From Microbacterium esteraromaticum (GTDB lineage: Bacteria > Actinomycetota > Actinomycetes > Actinomycetales > Microbacteriaceae), in contig NZ_FUKO01000020.1 of assembly GCF_900163815.1 (NCBI RefSeq), forward strand, positions 103,831 to 167,830: a DNA stretch of 64,000 bases, written 5' to 3'. Below the pieces are notes generated by a model. The model made no database searches. It worked only from the letters and a program-made list of their open reading frames with translations, and was not told where the DNA came from. This document shows positions 9,052 to 21,127 of this stretch, in pieces. Both the position numbers and the translations under genes were made by a program. Within the stretch, counting starts at the first letter, position 1. Each line of letters opens with the position of its first letter.

Positions 9052-9164
9052 ACCTACTATTCAACTGAAGGCCACCGACATTCGAACGAAGATTCGGGCC
9101 AAAGCTTAAACCCCAGGTTGAATCAACTTTCGCCACCCCGCAAACCCCCACCGACAATAGACAG

Positions 9165-9383
9165 ATGCCTTCTCCCAACGGCTTCGAGCACATCGTCCGC
9201 GGCGACGATGTGCTGATCATGCACCACGGCACCCGTGCAGCCACACTCCGCGGCGCGAAGGCCGCTGACTTCCTCGCGCGCGTCGACTCCGAAGATCCGC
9301 AACTGCTGATGGCACGCCTGACCGGAAACTACCGGCGCGGCAACGAACGCACCGCCCGTCAGCATCCGCGAAATCACGACTGA
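9165..9383 (+). CDS. Small conserved hypothetical protein
   Basis: 72 aa, charged and probably cytoplasmic, no domain recognised. The ATG at 9165 has GACAAT 6 nt upstream, consistent with a leaderless start. The sequence begins 'MPSPNGFEHIVRGDDVLIMH' and ends in a His/Asn/Arg-rich tail. Codon use matches its neighbours, so I consider it real. Its 3' end overlaps the end of the convergent GntR regulator by about 10 nt. Confidence 0.65.
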   Translation: MPSPNGFEHIVRGDDVLIMHHGTRAATLRGAKAADFLARVDSEDPQLLMARLTGNYRRGNERTARQHPRNHD

Positions 9384-9733
9384 GCGAGTTGCTCACCCCA
9401 CGCGGCGCGCACGGCGCCCAGCGCTTCTTCCAAGCTAAGCCCCGCAGACGCCCCGACGAAAGCCTGCGCTGCGTCGCGCACCGCATCCGGGATCGCATTG
9501 CCGCCACGCACACGAGTGCCGTGTGCACGGCTGCTCTCGATGAGGCCGTCGTCCTCCAACGCCGCGTATGCCTTGGCCACCGTTCCCGCCGCGACACGCA
9601 AGTCAGCGGCGAGCTGACGGATTGAAGGAAGTCGTTGCCGATCGCTCAGAATTCCGGATCGGATGCTATCGGCGATCTGCGACCGGATCTGCTCGAAGGG
9701 TGCGACGGCACTGGTGGGATCGACGGTAATCAT
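9374..9733 (-). CDS. GntR-family regulator, YtrA subfamily
   Basis: 119 aa. Only the winged helix-turn-helix and a short dimerization tail are present, as in YtrA-type GntR regulators that lack a large ligand domain. 'PFEQIRSQIADSIRSG', 'LPSIRQLAADLRVAAGTVAK' (recognition helix) and 'YAALEDDGLIES' are diagnostic. The ATG overlaps the stop of the upstream membrane-protein gene (ATGA), so the two are co-translated. It most likely represses its own operon through the inverted repeat at 10669-10690. Confidence 0.88.
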   Translation of the reverse strand: MITVDPTSAVAPFEQIRSQIADSIRSGILSDRQRLPSIRQLAADLRVAAGTVAKAYAALEDDGLIESSRAHGTRVRGGNAIPDAVRDAAQAFVGASAGLSLEEALGAVRAAWGEQLAQS

Positions 9734-10656
9734 GGCGTCGCACCGAATGTCTCGGATGCAAATGGTGTCATGCGCGCCCCGATTCCGGCTGCGGTGAGCC
9801 CAGCCACTGTCACGCTGACTGCGCTGGCCAACAGCGCCACGACGCCCAGCGTCACCAGGCCATAACCCGCCACTAGCCACAACGCCGAGGTCTCATCGAG
9901 CACGGAGCGGAGGATGGCAGAACCCGCGATGCAGGCTATGCCGCCGAGCGTGAAGAGAATGGCACCGGTGGACAGCCCGAGGATCGTCTCCCCCGTCCGG
10001 CGCCGCCATTGCGCGTCGATATGCGCATCGTCCGCAGAGGGGAACGCGGGCGTCGAGCTGATCCGGTGCAGCGCCGCTGCCGTCGCGATGATGAGCACGA
10101 CAAGCGAGATCAGCGCGGGGATGCCGTAGAACCAGCCCGGATACGGCGATGCCATGTGACTTGCGTGGGGCGACTCGAATCGGATCACCCGAGACCAGCC
10201 GCCATTGTCATCATCTGCCGCCGTGAGGCCACCGAACACGACCACCAGCAGGAACAGCACAGCAGTCGCGCCGAACATCAGCATCCGCCGACGGGGAACG
10301 ACCGAGCGCAACGAGCGCGGAATCAACGTGGCGGCACGAACCTCGCCCTCAGCCACCGGGACGATGCGCGGCGGCATGGCGGAATAGACGGCGATGCCGG
10401 CGGCCGCCGCAACCAAAGAGGCGACGTTGAACACCTGGCCAAGCGCAGACCACCTGAGCCCGGCGACCGACAGTGAGACAAGCACCGCGATCGCGACCAG
10501 AACAGCGATGACTGCCCGCCGCCGTGCCGCTTCGATCATCGGCACCACTCGCGGGGACACCGCAATTCCGCGGCGACGACGGCGTGTCGCAACCCAGACG
10601 ATGACCACCGCGACCACGATGGGTAGAACGGACAAGATTGCAGCGATTCCCGACAT
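9730..10656 (-). CDS. Multi-pass membrane protein in GntR operon
   Basis: 308 aa with about seven hydrophobic segments: an N-terminal anchor followed by an Arg-rich cytoplasmic stretch, two helices near residues 40-90, one near 130, one near 180 and two at the C-terminus. Family not recognised; DUF1648-like proteins paired with YtrA regulators look similar. The ATG at 10656 is preceded at 5 nt by a strong GGGAGG site, so the in-frame ATG at 10680 is rejected. It forms a two-gene operon with the GntR regulator, suggesting an autoregulated membrane-stress or efflux module. Confidence 0.75.
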   Translation of the reverse strand: MSGIAAILSVLPIVVAVVIVWVATRRRRRGIAVSPRVVPMIEAARRRAVIAVLVAIAVLVSLSVAGLRWSALGQVFNVASLVAAAAGIAVYSAMPPRIVPVAEGEVRAATLIPRSLRSVVPRRRMLMFGATAVLFLLVVVFGGLTAADDDNGGWSRVIRFESPHASHMASPYPGWFYGIPALISLVVLIIATAAALHRISSTPAFPSADDAHIDAQWRRRTGETILGLSTGAILFTLGGIACIAGSAILRSVLDETSALWLVAGYGLVTLGVVALLASAVSVTVAGLTAAGIGARMTPFASETFGATP

Positions 10657-10668
10657 GACGCCTCCCTG

Positions 10669-10690
10669 GTGTACCAACAAGACGGTACAC
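10669..10690. promoter_or_regulatory. GntR operator: GTGTACC-N8-GGTACAC
   Basis: A perfect 7-bp inverted repeat (10669-10675 and 10684-10690) with an 8-nt spacer just upstream of the membrane protein/GntR operon. It overlaps the -10 hexamer, so binding would block RNA polymerase. The form fits operators of YtrA-type GntR regulators. Confidence 0.7.
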
Positions 10691-10711
10691 GGCGGCAGGC
10701 GCGTGTGTCAA
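10682..10711 (-). promoter_or_regulatory. Promoter of membrane protein/GntR operon
   Basis: On the minus strand the -35 TTGACA (10711-10706) and the -10 TACCGT are separated by 18 nt. The -35 overlaps the stop codon of the DUF808 gene and the -10 overlaps the inverted repeat. Confidence 0.6.
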
Positions 10712-11625
10712 CGAGTTAGTACAGCGTTCCGCCGATGCCCCTCATCGAAGTTCGGGCGCTTGCCCAGCATCCGCCCGATCGCGAGCACGATGCCGACGAC
10801 GATGAGGCCCACGAGCATCCCCACCACCGCCGAGACGGCAGTGTCGCCGAGCCAGACGACGAAGCCGCCGAGCGACGCCAATAGCTCCGCGACACCGTGC
10901 AGCAGATCGGAAAGCACCGGCCAGCCGACCTCACCCAGGTTGACGATCACGAGGTGTCCGCCGACCCACAGCATCGCGACGGTGCCGATGACGCTGATCA
11001 CGCGGAACACCGCTGGCATCGAGCGCACGATGCGCGTGCCCGTGTGGCGCACCCGTCGCACCGGGCTCTTGGCCATCTTCAGACCGACATCGTCGATCTT
11101 CACCAGCAGCGCGACGACGCCGTACACGGCCGCAGTCATCAGCACAGCGATCACCGAGAGCACGCCCAGCGTCTGCCAGAACCCCATGTTCCGGTCGAGG
11201 CTCGCCATGGAGATGAGCATGATCTCGGTCGAGAGGATCAGGTCGGTGCGGATCGCGCCCCAGACGAGCCGCTTCTCGTCGCGCGCGCCGGCTTCGGCGT
11301 GTCCATGACTGAAGCCGAACCACTCCAGCACTTTTTCGGCGCCCTCGAAGCACAGATACGTGCCACCCACGATCAGCAGGAACGGCAGCGCCCACGGGGC
11401 GAATGCGGTCAGCAGCAGCGCGATCGGGATGATGATGAGGAACTTGTTCGCAATCGAGCCGAGCGCGATCCTGCCGACCACCGGCAGCTCTCGGGCTGGC
11501 GACAACCCCTGCACATACTGAGGCGTGACCGCCGCATCGTCGATGACGACACCGCCGGCCTTTGCCGACGCCTTCATCGCGGCGCTCAGGATGTCGTCGA
11601 CGACCGCCAACAGACCAACCGACAT
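10708..11625 (-). CDS. DUF808 (YedI) family inner membrane protein
   Basis: 305 aa. The N-terminal 'MSVGLLAVVDDILSAAMKAS', 'DDAAVTPQYVQGL' and 'GGTYLCFEGAEKV' mark the DUF808/YedI family, which has several membrane helices and no established function. GGGGGAGA precedes the ATG. Its stop codon overlaps the -35 of the downstream GntR operon, so the operons are packed but separately controlled. Confidence 0.9.
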   Translation of the reverse strand: MSVGLLAVVDDILSAAMKASAKAGGVVIDDAAVTPQYVQGLSPARELPVVGRIALGSIANKFLIIIPIALLLTAFAPWALPFLLIVGGTYLCFEGAEKVLEWFGFSHGHAEAGARDEKRLVWGAIRTDLILSTEIMLISMASLDRNMGFWQTLGVLSVIAVLMTAAVYGVVALLVKIDDVGLKMAKSPVRRVRHTGTRIVRSMPAVFRVISVIGTVAMLWVGGHLVIVNLGEVGWPVLSDLLHGVAELLASLGGFVVWLGDTAVSAVVGMLVGLIVVGIVLAIGRMLGKRPNFDEGHRRNAVLTR

Positions 11626-11731
11626 GCGCTCTCCCCCGTGTCTGCATCCGTCGCTCGGCGAGCGGATCGGATGAGGCTTGCGGATGCCGTCGATGCGCCG
11701 GCCCCGTCAGGCAACGCTACTGGGTACGAGG

Positions 11732-13510
11732 TCAGCGCGTTCGCTGCACAGCCGCAGCATCCGACACCGGCAGCTGACACACGAACGCACGGCAGTCGTA
11801 CACGGCGCCGTCGACGGCATCCTTCCCGTCGAACAGTTCGAATCCGGCATCGGCGAAGCCTTTGGCCTGCATCGGCGTCACCACGGTCACGATGTCGGCT
11901 TCGACTTTTCGCGCGACCTCAGCGAGTGTGCTTGTCGGGTCGGATGTCACGGCTATGACCTGCCGCGGCGGCTCGGCGATCCCGGCCAACACGCGCAGCA
12001 GCGCGCCGAACGCCAGCGGCTGCGCGAGCGCCCGCGACGCGAGCCCCGCCGCGATGTCTTCGGCCTGCACCCGATGCGCATCGCCCGCTCCGAGTCGCCA
12101 GGCTGTCAGATGCGCGGATGCCCGGGCTGCCGCACCCGAGGGCAGATCGCCATCGCTGTCATCGCCGGCCTGCGGGATGCCGTGCGCCACCAGCACCGGG
12201 TCAGGCGTGACGTCTTCAGCCAGCAAGCTGACCGCAGTCGATGCCCACGACACGTCACCGGTGGCGAGCGCGAGTGCCAGCAGTCCTTCTGCGAACAGCC
12301 CCAGGTCGGCCACGGTCGCGACAGCCGTCGCCGCGACTCCATCCAGTGACGAGCGCACCAGCGATCCGTCCGCACCGCGATTCCTTGTCAGCACGGCGTT
12401 GGCTGCTGCGGCGGCAGCATCCACCCACTCCGTCTCACCCAGCTGCGCACCCGCCCGCGCGAGCGCACCGATCGCCATGCCGTTCCAGCCGGTGAGCACC
12501 TTGCCGTCAACCGTCGGCGGCTCCAGTTCCGCACGTCCGGCAGCATCCCGCCGGTAGTACCCGCCCTCGTTTCGCTCCCCGTCGATCCACGACTCCGAGT
12601 CCTGTGCCGCACCGAAGCCGCCGCCGTCGCGGCGGAGAACCGTGAGCAGGAAGCCGGCGATGCCGCGCACGATGTCCTCGCCCCCGGCGTCGAGCGCAAC
12701 GTCCATCAGTTGCGCGTTGTCGGTCAGCATCCGCTCATAGTGCGGCACGGTCCAGTCGCGCTGGGTCGCGTAGCGGAAGAACCCGCCGTCGACGTCGTCG
12801 CGCAGCTCTGCATCGGCCATGGCGGTGAGGGCACGGCTGGCGGCGTCAGCAGCCCCCGCGAGCGGATGCTGCAGAAACCGCAGCGTCGTCGCCATCGGGA
12901 ACTTCGGAGCGCCGCCGAACCCGCCGAACTGACGATCCTCGCGATCAGTGATCGACGCGGCCGCGGTCTGCAGCAGCTCCGCGTCCGGCAGCGGAGAGAC
13001 GGTGCGGATCGCCGCTTCCTGCAGAGCCTCGGCGACAGCATCCGCCGAGGCGAGCACCTCATCGTGACGTGCTGTCCACGCGTCGCGCACGGCCGCGAGC
13101 ACCTCACCGAACGCGGGCATCCCGCCGCGGGCCTCCGGCGGCCAGTAGGTTCCGGCATAGAAAGCGCGACCCGCAGGCGTCGTGAAGACGGTCAGCGGCC
13201 AGCCCAGGCTCGGAGTGAAGGCGGATGCCGCCGCCATGAACGCAGCATCCACATCGGGGTGCTCTTCGCGATCAATCTTCACCGGCACGAAGCCGGCGTT
13301 GATCTCTGCTGCCGTTGCCGGATCGGAGAACGACTCGCGCGCCATCACGTGACACCAGTGACAGGTGGAATAGCCGATGGAGATGAGCAGCGGCACGCCG
13401 CGCTCACGCGCCTCGTCGAAGGCCGCCTGCCCCCACGGATGCCAGTCGACAGGATTGTCGGCGTGCGCGCGGAGGTAGGGACTGAGCGTCTGTGCCAGCC
13501 GGTTCGTCAT
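11732..13510 (-). CDS. Thioredoxin-domain DUF255 protein (YyaL/SPATA20-like)
   Basis: 592 aa. An N-terminal thioredoxin-like DUF255 domain carries a C-H-W-C site at residues 50-53 ('[11 protein letters not shown]'), followed by a six-hairpin-glycosidase-like alpha/alpha barrel. '[13 protein letters not shown]' and '[12 protein letters not shown]'-type motifs are family hallmarks. Function is not settled; a redox or N-acyl-sugar epimerase-like role has been suggested. TAGCGT lies 6 nt before the ATG, so transcription is probably leaderless. The length is slightly short for the family (about 620-680 aa). Confidence 0.88.
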   Translation of the reverse strand: MTNRLAQTLSPYLRAHADNPVDWHPWGQAAFDEARERGVPLLISIGYSTCHWCHVMARESFSDPATAAEINAGFVPVKIDREEHPDVDAAFMAAASAFTPSLGWPLTVFTTPAGRAFYAGTYWPPEARGGMPAFGEVLAAVRDAWTARHDEVLASADAVAEALQEAAIRTVSPLPDAELLQTAAASITDREDRQFGGFGGAPKFPMATTLRFLQHPLAGAADAASRALTAMADAELRDDVDGGFFRYATQRDWTVPHYERMLTDNAQLMDVALDAGGEDIVRGIAGFLLTVLRRDGGGFGAAQDSESWIDGERNEGGYYRRDAAGRAELEPPTVDGKVLTGWNGMAIGALARAGAQLGETEWVDAAAAAANAVLTRNRGADGSLVRSSLDGVAATAVATVADLGLFAEGLLALALATGDVSWASTAVSLLAEDVTPDPVLVAHGIPQAGDDSDGDLPSGAAARASAHLTAWRLGAGDAHRVQAEDIAAGLASRALAQPLAFGALLRVLAGIAEPPRQVIAVTSDPTSTLAEVARKVEADIVTVVTPMQAKGFADAGFELFDGKDAVDGAVYDCRAFVCQLPVSDAAAVQRTR

Positions 13511-13516
13511 GCCTTC

Positions 13517-13522
13517 ACGCTA
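13517..13522 (-). promoter_or_regulatory. -10 element, leaderless start of DUF255 gene
   Basis: TAGCGT on the minus strand, 6 nt before the ATG at 13510. Confidence 0.5.
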
Positions 13523-13567
13523 CCCGGCGGGTCCGACACTCGACACGACGCCCACACCCCTACTTAG

Positions 13568-13647
13568 CGCCGAGACCCCCAGCTACGGGCGTCCCCATCC
13601 GGGGGTGTCGACGACAGCTGGGGGTCTCGGCGAAGGGGGTCTCGTCG
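13568..13647. repeat. Palindromic cluster, core CGAGACCCCC
   Basis: A perfect 17-bp inverted repeat: 13568-13584 CGCCGAGACCCCCAGCT and 13616-13632 AGCTGGGGGTCTCGGCG. A further reverse core GGGGGTCTCG follows at 13635-13644. It lies directly 3' of the aldo/keto reductase at 13677, so it could form a terminator hairpin on the minus strand, although there is no T tract. Confidence 0.8.
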
Positions 13648-13676
13648 AAGGAGGCCTCCGCGAAAGCGGCGTGGGC

Positions 13677-15952
<2,276 letters not shown>

Positions 15953-15958
15953 GGATAG

Positions 15959-15964
15959 ATCCTA
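15959..15964 (-). promoter_or_regulatory. -10 element, leaderless start of DUF418-like gene
   Basis: TAGGAT on the minus strand, 6 nt before the GTG at 15952. Confidence 0.5.
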
Positions 15965-15988
15965 AGCTCATCCCCGCGCGCAGACACG

Positions 15989-15994
15989 TACGAT
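15989..15994 (+). promoter_or_regulatory. -10 element upstream of hrpA
   Basis: TACGAT ends 8 nt before the hrpA ATG. No ribosome binding site of standard strength lies between them. Confidence 0.4.
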
Positions 15995-16002
15995 GAAGGG
16001 CT

Positions 16003-19000
16003 ATGTCTTCGCCGGTCATCACCTACCCGCCCGAGCTGCCAGTATCCGCCGCTCGCGGCGAGATCGCCGACGCCATCCGTGATCACCAGGTCGTGATCGT
16101 CGCCGGCGCCACGGGATCGGGCAAGACCACGCAGCTGCCGAAGATCTGCCTCGAACTCGGGCGCACGAACATCGCGCACACGCAGCCGCGCCGACTCGCC
16201 GCCCGCACGATCGCCGAGCGCGTGGCGGAAGAGCTGCACGTCGAACTGGGCGGGCTCGTCGGCTACAAGGTGCGCTTCACCGACCAGGTATCGGCCGACA
16301 CGAAGATCGCGCTGATGACCGACGGCATCCTGCTCAATGAGGTCCATCGCGACCGGCTGCTGCGCCGCTACGACACGATCATCATCGACGAGGCGCACGA
16401 GCGCTCACTCAACGTCGACTTCCTGCTCGGCTACCTGCGGCGCATCTTGCCGGAGCGCCCGGAGCTGAAGGTCATCATCACCTCGGCCACCATCGATCCG
16501 GCGAGCTTCGCGGCGCACTTCGCCGACGCCGATGGTGAACCGGCACCGATCATCGAGGTCTCCGGCCGTACCTTCCCGGTCGAGATCCGCTACCGTCCGC
16601 TGATCGACGATGACGCTGGGCCGAAGGGTGCCGGGTCGAAGCATGCTGGACCGGTGAGCCCGTCGAACGGACCCGAAGACGAGGTCTCAGCGATCGTCGC
16701 AGCGCTGCGCGAACTCGACCGCGAAGCACCGGGCGATGTGCTCGTGTTCCTACCCGGAGAGGCCGAGATCCGGGATGCCGCCGACGCGGTACGCGGCGCC
16801 TATCCGTCGACGACTGCGCCGGTCGAGGTGCTTCCCCTCTACGGCCGTCTCTCGGCCGCCGAACAGCATCGTGTGTTCGAGCGCCCGTCGAAGGGACAGG
16901 GCAGTCTGCGCTCATCCCGTCGCGTGGTGCTGGCCACCAACGTCGCCGAGACCAGCCTCACCGTGCCCGGCATCAAGTACGTCATCGACACCGGAACCGC
17001 CCGGATCTCGCGCTACAGCAGTCGCTCCAAAGTGCAGCGACTGCCGATCGAGCCGGTCTCGCAGGCGTCGGCGAATCAGCGGTCGGGCCGCGCCGGACGC
17101 ACGAGCGACGGCATCGCGATCCGGCTCTACAGCGAAGACGACTTCGAACGCCGCCTGGAGTTCACCGAGCCGGAAGTGCTGCGCACATCACTGGCATCCG
17201 TCGTGCTGCAGATGCTCTCGCTCGGTTTCGGCGACATCAGCGAGTTCCCGTTCCTCACCCCACCGGACTCACGCGGCATCAAGGCCGCATTCGACCTGCT
17301 CGGCGAACTCGGCGCAGTCACGATGCAGCGCGGCGCGGGCTCGAAGCTCACCCGCATCGGGCGCGACCTGGTGCGGATGCCGATGGACCCGCGTTTCGCG
17401 CGCATGCTGGTGGAGGCGGCTCGTCCTTCGGCTGGCACAGGCACCCACGGCGGCGGTCAGGTGCTGGAAGACGTCATGGCGATCGTCGCGGGGCTGTCGA
17501 TTCAAGATGTCCGCGAGCGCCCCTCGGCCGAAGCACCCCAGTCGGTGCGTGATGAGGCCGAACGCTCGCATGCGCGGTTCACCGACCCGACCAGCGACTT
17601 CCTGGCACTGCTGAACCTCTGGAACCACCTCCGCGAGCAGCAGCGCGATCTGGGTTCCAGCGCCTTTCGACGGATGTGCCGCAGCGAGCATCTGAACTAC
17701 GTGCGCGTGCGCGAATGGTTCGACGTGCATCGCCAGTTGCGCTCGCTCACCAAGGGGCTCGGCGAGAAGCGCGACAAGAGCGAGAAGCAGGACAAAAGCG
17801 AGAAGAGCGGCGACGCGCGCTCCTCCGGCGCCGCGGATCCGGATGCCATCCATCGCTCGATCCTGGCCGGGCTGCTCTCGCAGATCGGCATCCTCGACGA
17901 GCGCACCACGGCGAAGGGCGTGAACAAGACGCCCTCCAAGGAGCAGAAGCGACGCATCGCCGAGTATCGGGGCGCGCGCGGCATCCGCTTCTCGATTTTC
18001 CCGGGTTCCGGGCTGCGCAAGAAGTCTCCACAGGCGGTGATGGCCGCCGAGATCGTCGAGACCTCGCGCACGTTCGCGCGCACGGTCGCAGCGATCGACC
18101 CGGCCTGGGCCGAAGCGCTTGCCGGCGACCTTGCCAAGCGTCAGGTCACCGAGCCGCACTGGTCGAAGGATGCCAGCGCCGCTGTCGCCTACGAGAAGGT
18201 GACGCTGTTCGGGGTGGAGATCATTCCCAAGCGCCGCGTGCAGTTTGCACGAATCGACCGGCCGGGCGCACGCGAGCTGTTTCTGCGTCACGCCCTCGTC
18301 GAAGGCGAGTGGGACCCGCAGCGCATCGACAAGCGCGTCAGCGCGTTCTGGCGCGCCAATGCCGAACTGCGCCGCCGGCTGGAGAAGCTCGAGGAGCGCG
18401 AGCGCCGTCGAGATATCCTCGCCGGCGACGAAGCGGTGTTCGCGTTCTACGACGAGCGCATCCCGCACGAGGTGTTCGACGTGCGCTCGTTCGAGAAGTG
18501 GTGGCGGGATGCTCTGCAGCAGACCCCGAAACTGCTCATCATGCGCGAGAGCGACCTCATCGACGATGAGGGGCGGGCAGACCAGAGCGAGTTCCCCACG
18601 CGCTGGACCCAGGGCGATCAGGTGCTCGGCCTTGCATACCGGTTCGAACCCGGCGCGGAGGACGACGGCGTCAGCGTGGTGATGCCGTTGGCCCTGCTGC
18701 AGCAGGTGCGCGACACCGGCTTCGACTGGCAGGTGCCGGGGCTGCGCGCCGAGCTCGTCACCGCGCTGCTGCGCGCTCTGCCCAAGGCCATCCGCCGTCA
18801 TGTCGTGCCCGCGGCCGACTGGGCGGACCGGTTCGGTCAGGAGCTCGCCGACGAAGGTCCGGAACGACACGGTGGCGTGCCAGCGCTATCACTGAAAGAG
18901 GCACTGGCAAAGCGCATCCAGCCGCTGGCCAACCAGCGCGTCTCCGCCGACGATTTCGATGACGAACGGGTGCCCGGTCACCTGCGCGTCAACTTCCGCG

Positions 19001-20076
19001 CGGTGGATGAGCGCGGCCGCGTGGCGGGGTCGGCCCGCGATCTCACCGAGCTGCAGCAGACCCTGTCGGGTCGCTCGCGCGAGAGCGTCGCGCGGTCGCT
19101 GCGGCCGTCGCTCTCTGGCGCTCCTGCCGCGAACCCGCTGCAGGGCCCGGCTAAGCTCGCGGAGCTGCGCGCGCCGAAGGGCCCCGCCCTCGAACAGGAC
19201 GACCTCACCGACTGGACGTTCGGCGACCTCCCCGAGCTCCTCGACACGAAGGTCGCCGGCGGAACCGTGCGCGGCTACCCGGCGATCGTCGACCGCGGCA
19301 AGACCGTCTCGGTGCGGGTGGAGGCGACGGCGGATGCTGCCGCATCCGCCACCCGTGACGGTGTGCTGCGCCTGGTGCTGCTGAACGTCCCCTCACCCTC
19401 GTCATACGTGCAGAGCCACCTCACAGCTCCCGAGAAGCTCGCATTGGCGGCATCGCCCTACGCAAATGTCGCAACTCTTATCGAAGATGCCCGCACCGCG
19501 GTGGTGCGCGCACTGATCGAGGAGGCGGCGGGCCCTTCGACGAGCGCAGCGACCCAGGTGCGCACCCGAGCCGACTTCGAGCGGGTGCGCGATGCCGTCA
19601 GCACCGCACTCGTCGATCGCCTGTTCGCCTATGTCTCGCTGGTCGCCCGCATCCTCACGAAGAGCCGCGACGTGGAGCGCGGCATCAAGTCGCAGAACTC
19701 GCTCGCGCTGCTCGGCCCGCTGAACGACATCCGCACGCAGCTCGGCGGTCTCATCCGTCCCGGCTTCATCTCGGCCACCGGAACCGAGCGCCTCGCGCAT
19801 CTCCCCCGCTATCTGGACGGCATACTCGACCGGCTGAAGACGCTGGAGAACGATCCGGGCAAGGACCGCACGCGGATGACCGAGTACGAGCGCATGGCGA
19901 CGGCGTTCGCGGATGCCGGAGGCACGATCCCCCTCGCCCCCGATGCTCCCGCATATCTGGTCGACGTGCGCTGGCTGCTGGAGGAATACCGGGTGAGCAT
20001 GTTCGCGCAACGACTCGGCACCGCTCAGCCCGTCTCGCCGCAGCGCATCATGAAAGCCCTCGCGGCCCGCGCCTGA
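16003..20076 (+). CDS. hrpA: ATP-dependent RNA helicase HrpA (DEAH box)
   Basis: 1357-aa DEAH/RHA helicase. Motif I 'GATGSGKTTQ' is at residues 35-44, motif II DEAH at 129-132, motif III 'ITSATID' follows, and motif VI 'QRSGRAGR' is present. The winged-helix, ratchet and OB-like regions and the long HrpA-specific C-terminal domain (DUF3418) follow. It remodels RNA or stalled ribosomes. A Lys/Asp/Glu-rich low-complexity insert with repeats of 'DKSEK' sits near residues 585-605, in a linker rather than in a catalytic motif. Divergent from the DUF418-like gene. Confidence 0.95.
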   Translation: MSSPVITYPPELPVSAARGEIADAIRDHQVVIVAGATGSGKTTQLPKICLELGRTNIAHTQPRRLAARTIAERVAEELHVELGGLVGYKVRFTDQVSADTKIALMTDGILLNEVHRDRLLRRYDTIIIDEAHERSLNVDFLLGYLRRILPERPELKVIITSATIDPASFAAHFADADGEPAPIIEVSGRTFPVEIRYRPLIDDDAGPKGAGSKHAGPVSPSNGPEDEVSAIVAALRELDREAPGDVLVFLPGEAEIRDAADAVRGAYPSTTAPVEVLPLYGRLSAAEQHRVFERPSKGQGSLRSSRRVVLATNVAETSLTVPGIKYVIDTGTARISRYSSRSKVQRLPIEPVSQASANQRSGRAGRTSDGIAIRLYSEDDFERRLEFTEPEVLRTSLASVVLQMLSLGFGDISEFPFLTPPDSRGIKAAFDLLGELGAVTMQRGAGSKLTRIGRDLVRMPMDPRFARMLVEAARPSAGTGTHGGGQVLEDVMAIVAGLSIQDVRERPSAEAPQSVRDEAERSHARFTDPTSDFLALLNLWNHLREQQRDLGSSAFRRMCRSEHLNYVRVREWFDVHRQLRSLTKGLGEKRDKSEKQDKSEKSGDARSSGAADPDAIHRSILAGLLSQIGILDERTTAKGVNKTPSKEQKRRIAEYRGARGIRFSIFPGSGLRKKSPQAVMAAEIVETSRTFARTVAAIDPAWAEALAGDLAKRQVTEPHWSKDASAAVAYEKVTLFGVEIIPKRRVQFARIDRPGARELFLRHALVEGEWDPQRIDKRVSAFWRANAELRRRLEKLEERERRRDILAGDEAVFAFYDERIPHEVFDVRSFEKWWRDALQQTPKLLIMRESDLIDDEGRADQSEFPTRWTQGDQVLGLAYRFEPGAEDDGVSVVMPLALLQQVRDTGFDWQVPGLRAELVTALLRALPKAIRRHVVPAADWADRFGQELADEGPERHGGVPALSLKEALAKRIQPLANQRVSADDFDDERVPGHLRVNFRAVDERGRVAGSARDLTELQQTLSGRSRESVARSLRPSLSGAPAANPLQGPAKLAELRAPKGPALEQDDLTDWTFGDLPELLDTKVAGGTVRGYPAIVDRGKTVSVRVEATADAAASATRDGVLRLVLLNVPSPSSYVQSHLTAPEKLALAASPYANVATLIEDARTAVVRALIEEAAGPSTSAATQVRTRADFERVRDAVSTALVDRLFAYVSLVARILTKSRDVERGIKSQNSLALLGPLNDIRTQLGGLIRPGFISATGTERLAHLPRYLDGILDRLKTLENDPGKDRTRMTEYERMATAFADAGGTIPLAPDAPAYLVDVRWLLEEYRVSMFAQRLGTAQPVSPQRIMKALAARA

Positions 20077-20088
20077 CACGGATGCCGA

Positions 20089-20094
20089 TAGCCT
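20089..20094 (+). promoter_or_regulatory. -10 element, leaderless start of quinone oxidoreductase
   Basis: TAGCCT followed by 6 nt and the ATG at 20101. It lies 12 nt after the hrpA stop, so the gene probably has its own promoter. Confidence 0.5.
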
Positions 20095-20100
20095 GGCCGC

Positions 20101-21045
20101 ATGGCTCGCGCAATTGCTTATACAGAAATCGGGACGCCTGACGTCCTCCAGCTCATCAACATTCCCGTGCCGGTTGCCGGCCCGGGTGAGGTCGTCGTGG
20201 GCATCAACGCTGCGGGCGTCAACCCGCTCGATGCGAAGCTGCGCCGCGGCGCACGTCCCTCAGCGCCGATCACGGAGCCCCGCCGCGTCGGATTCGACGG
20301 CGCCGGAGTGGTGACCGAGCTCGGCGAAGGCGTCACCGGCTTCGCGATCGGCGACCGCGTCGCGATCAACAACGTTCTGGGCACCTACGCCACGGCCCTC
20401 GCCGTGCCCGTGGAGCGTCTGGTCAGGCTCAGCGACGGCGTGACGATGGCCGAGGGCGCCGCTCTCGGCATCCCGATCGGCACGGCCTATCAGTGCCTGC
20501 GCTCGCTGAACGTGAGCAAGGGCGACACCCTGCTCGTGCACGCCGGCTCCGGGGCGGTCGGCCAGGCTGCCGTGCAGTACGCCACGCTGTGGGGCGCGAC
20601 GGTCATCGCTACGGGCAGCCCCGCGCGTTTCGAGCAGCTGCGCGCACTCGGCGCCATTCCGGTCGCTTACGGCGACGGCCTCGCCGACCGGGTCCGCGAA
20701 GCCGCCCCGGAAGGCGTCACAGTCGCGCTGGACTGCATCGGCACGGACGAGGCCATCCAGGCCTCGCTCGAGCTCGTCGAGGACCGCGACCGCATCGCCA
20801 CGATCGTGCGCGGCCCGGATGCTGCCGAATTCGGCATCCGCGCTTTCTCCGGCGGCAGCCCGATCCCCCTCACCGATGAGGAAGTCGCATGGCGCGACGA
20901 GGCGATCGCTCTCACCGTCAACCTCATCGAGGCGGGCGATTTCCAGATCGAACTCGGTCCGGAGCTGCCGCTCGCCGAAGCCGCACGCGCTCACGAGCTG
21001 ATCGAGCAGAACGGGGCCCGCGGGAAGATCGTTCTGGTTCCCTGA
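20101..21045 (+). CDS. NADPH:quinone reductase / MDR-family oxidoreductase
   Basis: 314-aa medium-chain dehydrogenase/reductase of the quinone-oxidoreductase branch. A GroES-like N-terminal domain with 'GINAAGVNPLDAKLRRG' precedes the Rossmann domain with 'VHAGSGAVGQAAVQYA' (A-x-x-G-x-x-G). The structural and catalytic zinc Cys residues are absent, as expected for this branch. It likely reduces quinones or enones with NADPH in the cytoplasm. Confidence 0.92.
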   Translation: MARAIAYTEIGTPDVLQLINIPVPVAGPGEVVVGINAAGVNPLDAKLRRGARPSAPITEPRRVGFDGAGVVTELGEGVTGFAIGDRVAINNVLGTYATALAVPVERLVRLSDGVTMAEGAALGIPIGTAYQCLRSLNVSKGDTLLVHAGSGAVGQAAVQYATLWGATVIATGSPARFEQLRALGAIPVAYGDGLADRVREAAPEGVTVALDCIGTDEAIQASLELVEDRDRIATIVRGPDAAEFGIRAFSGGSPIPLTDEEVAWRDEAIALTVNLIEAGDFQIELGPELPLAEAARAHELIEQNGARGKIVLVP

Positions 21046-21127
21046 GTAGCGGGCGCGAGCCGCGGGCACGCGGGGAAACACGGCGCAACAGTTCGACACA
21101 TCCGACGCATCGACTCGCGAGCATCCG

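Noticed and set aside
17269..18870. 533-codon open frame opposite hrpA
   Set aside because: Shadow of hrpA with no recognisable motif.
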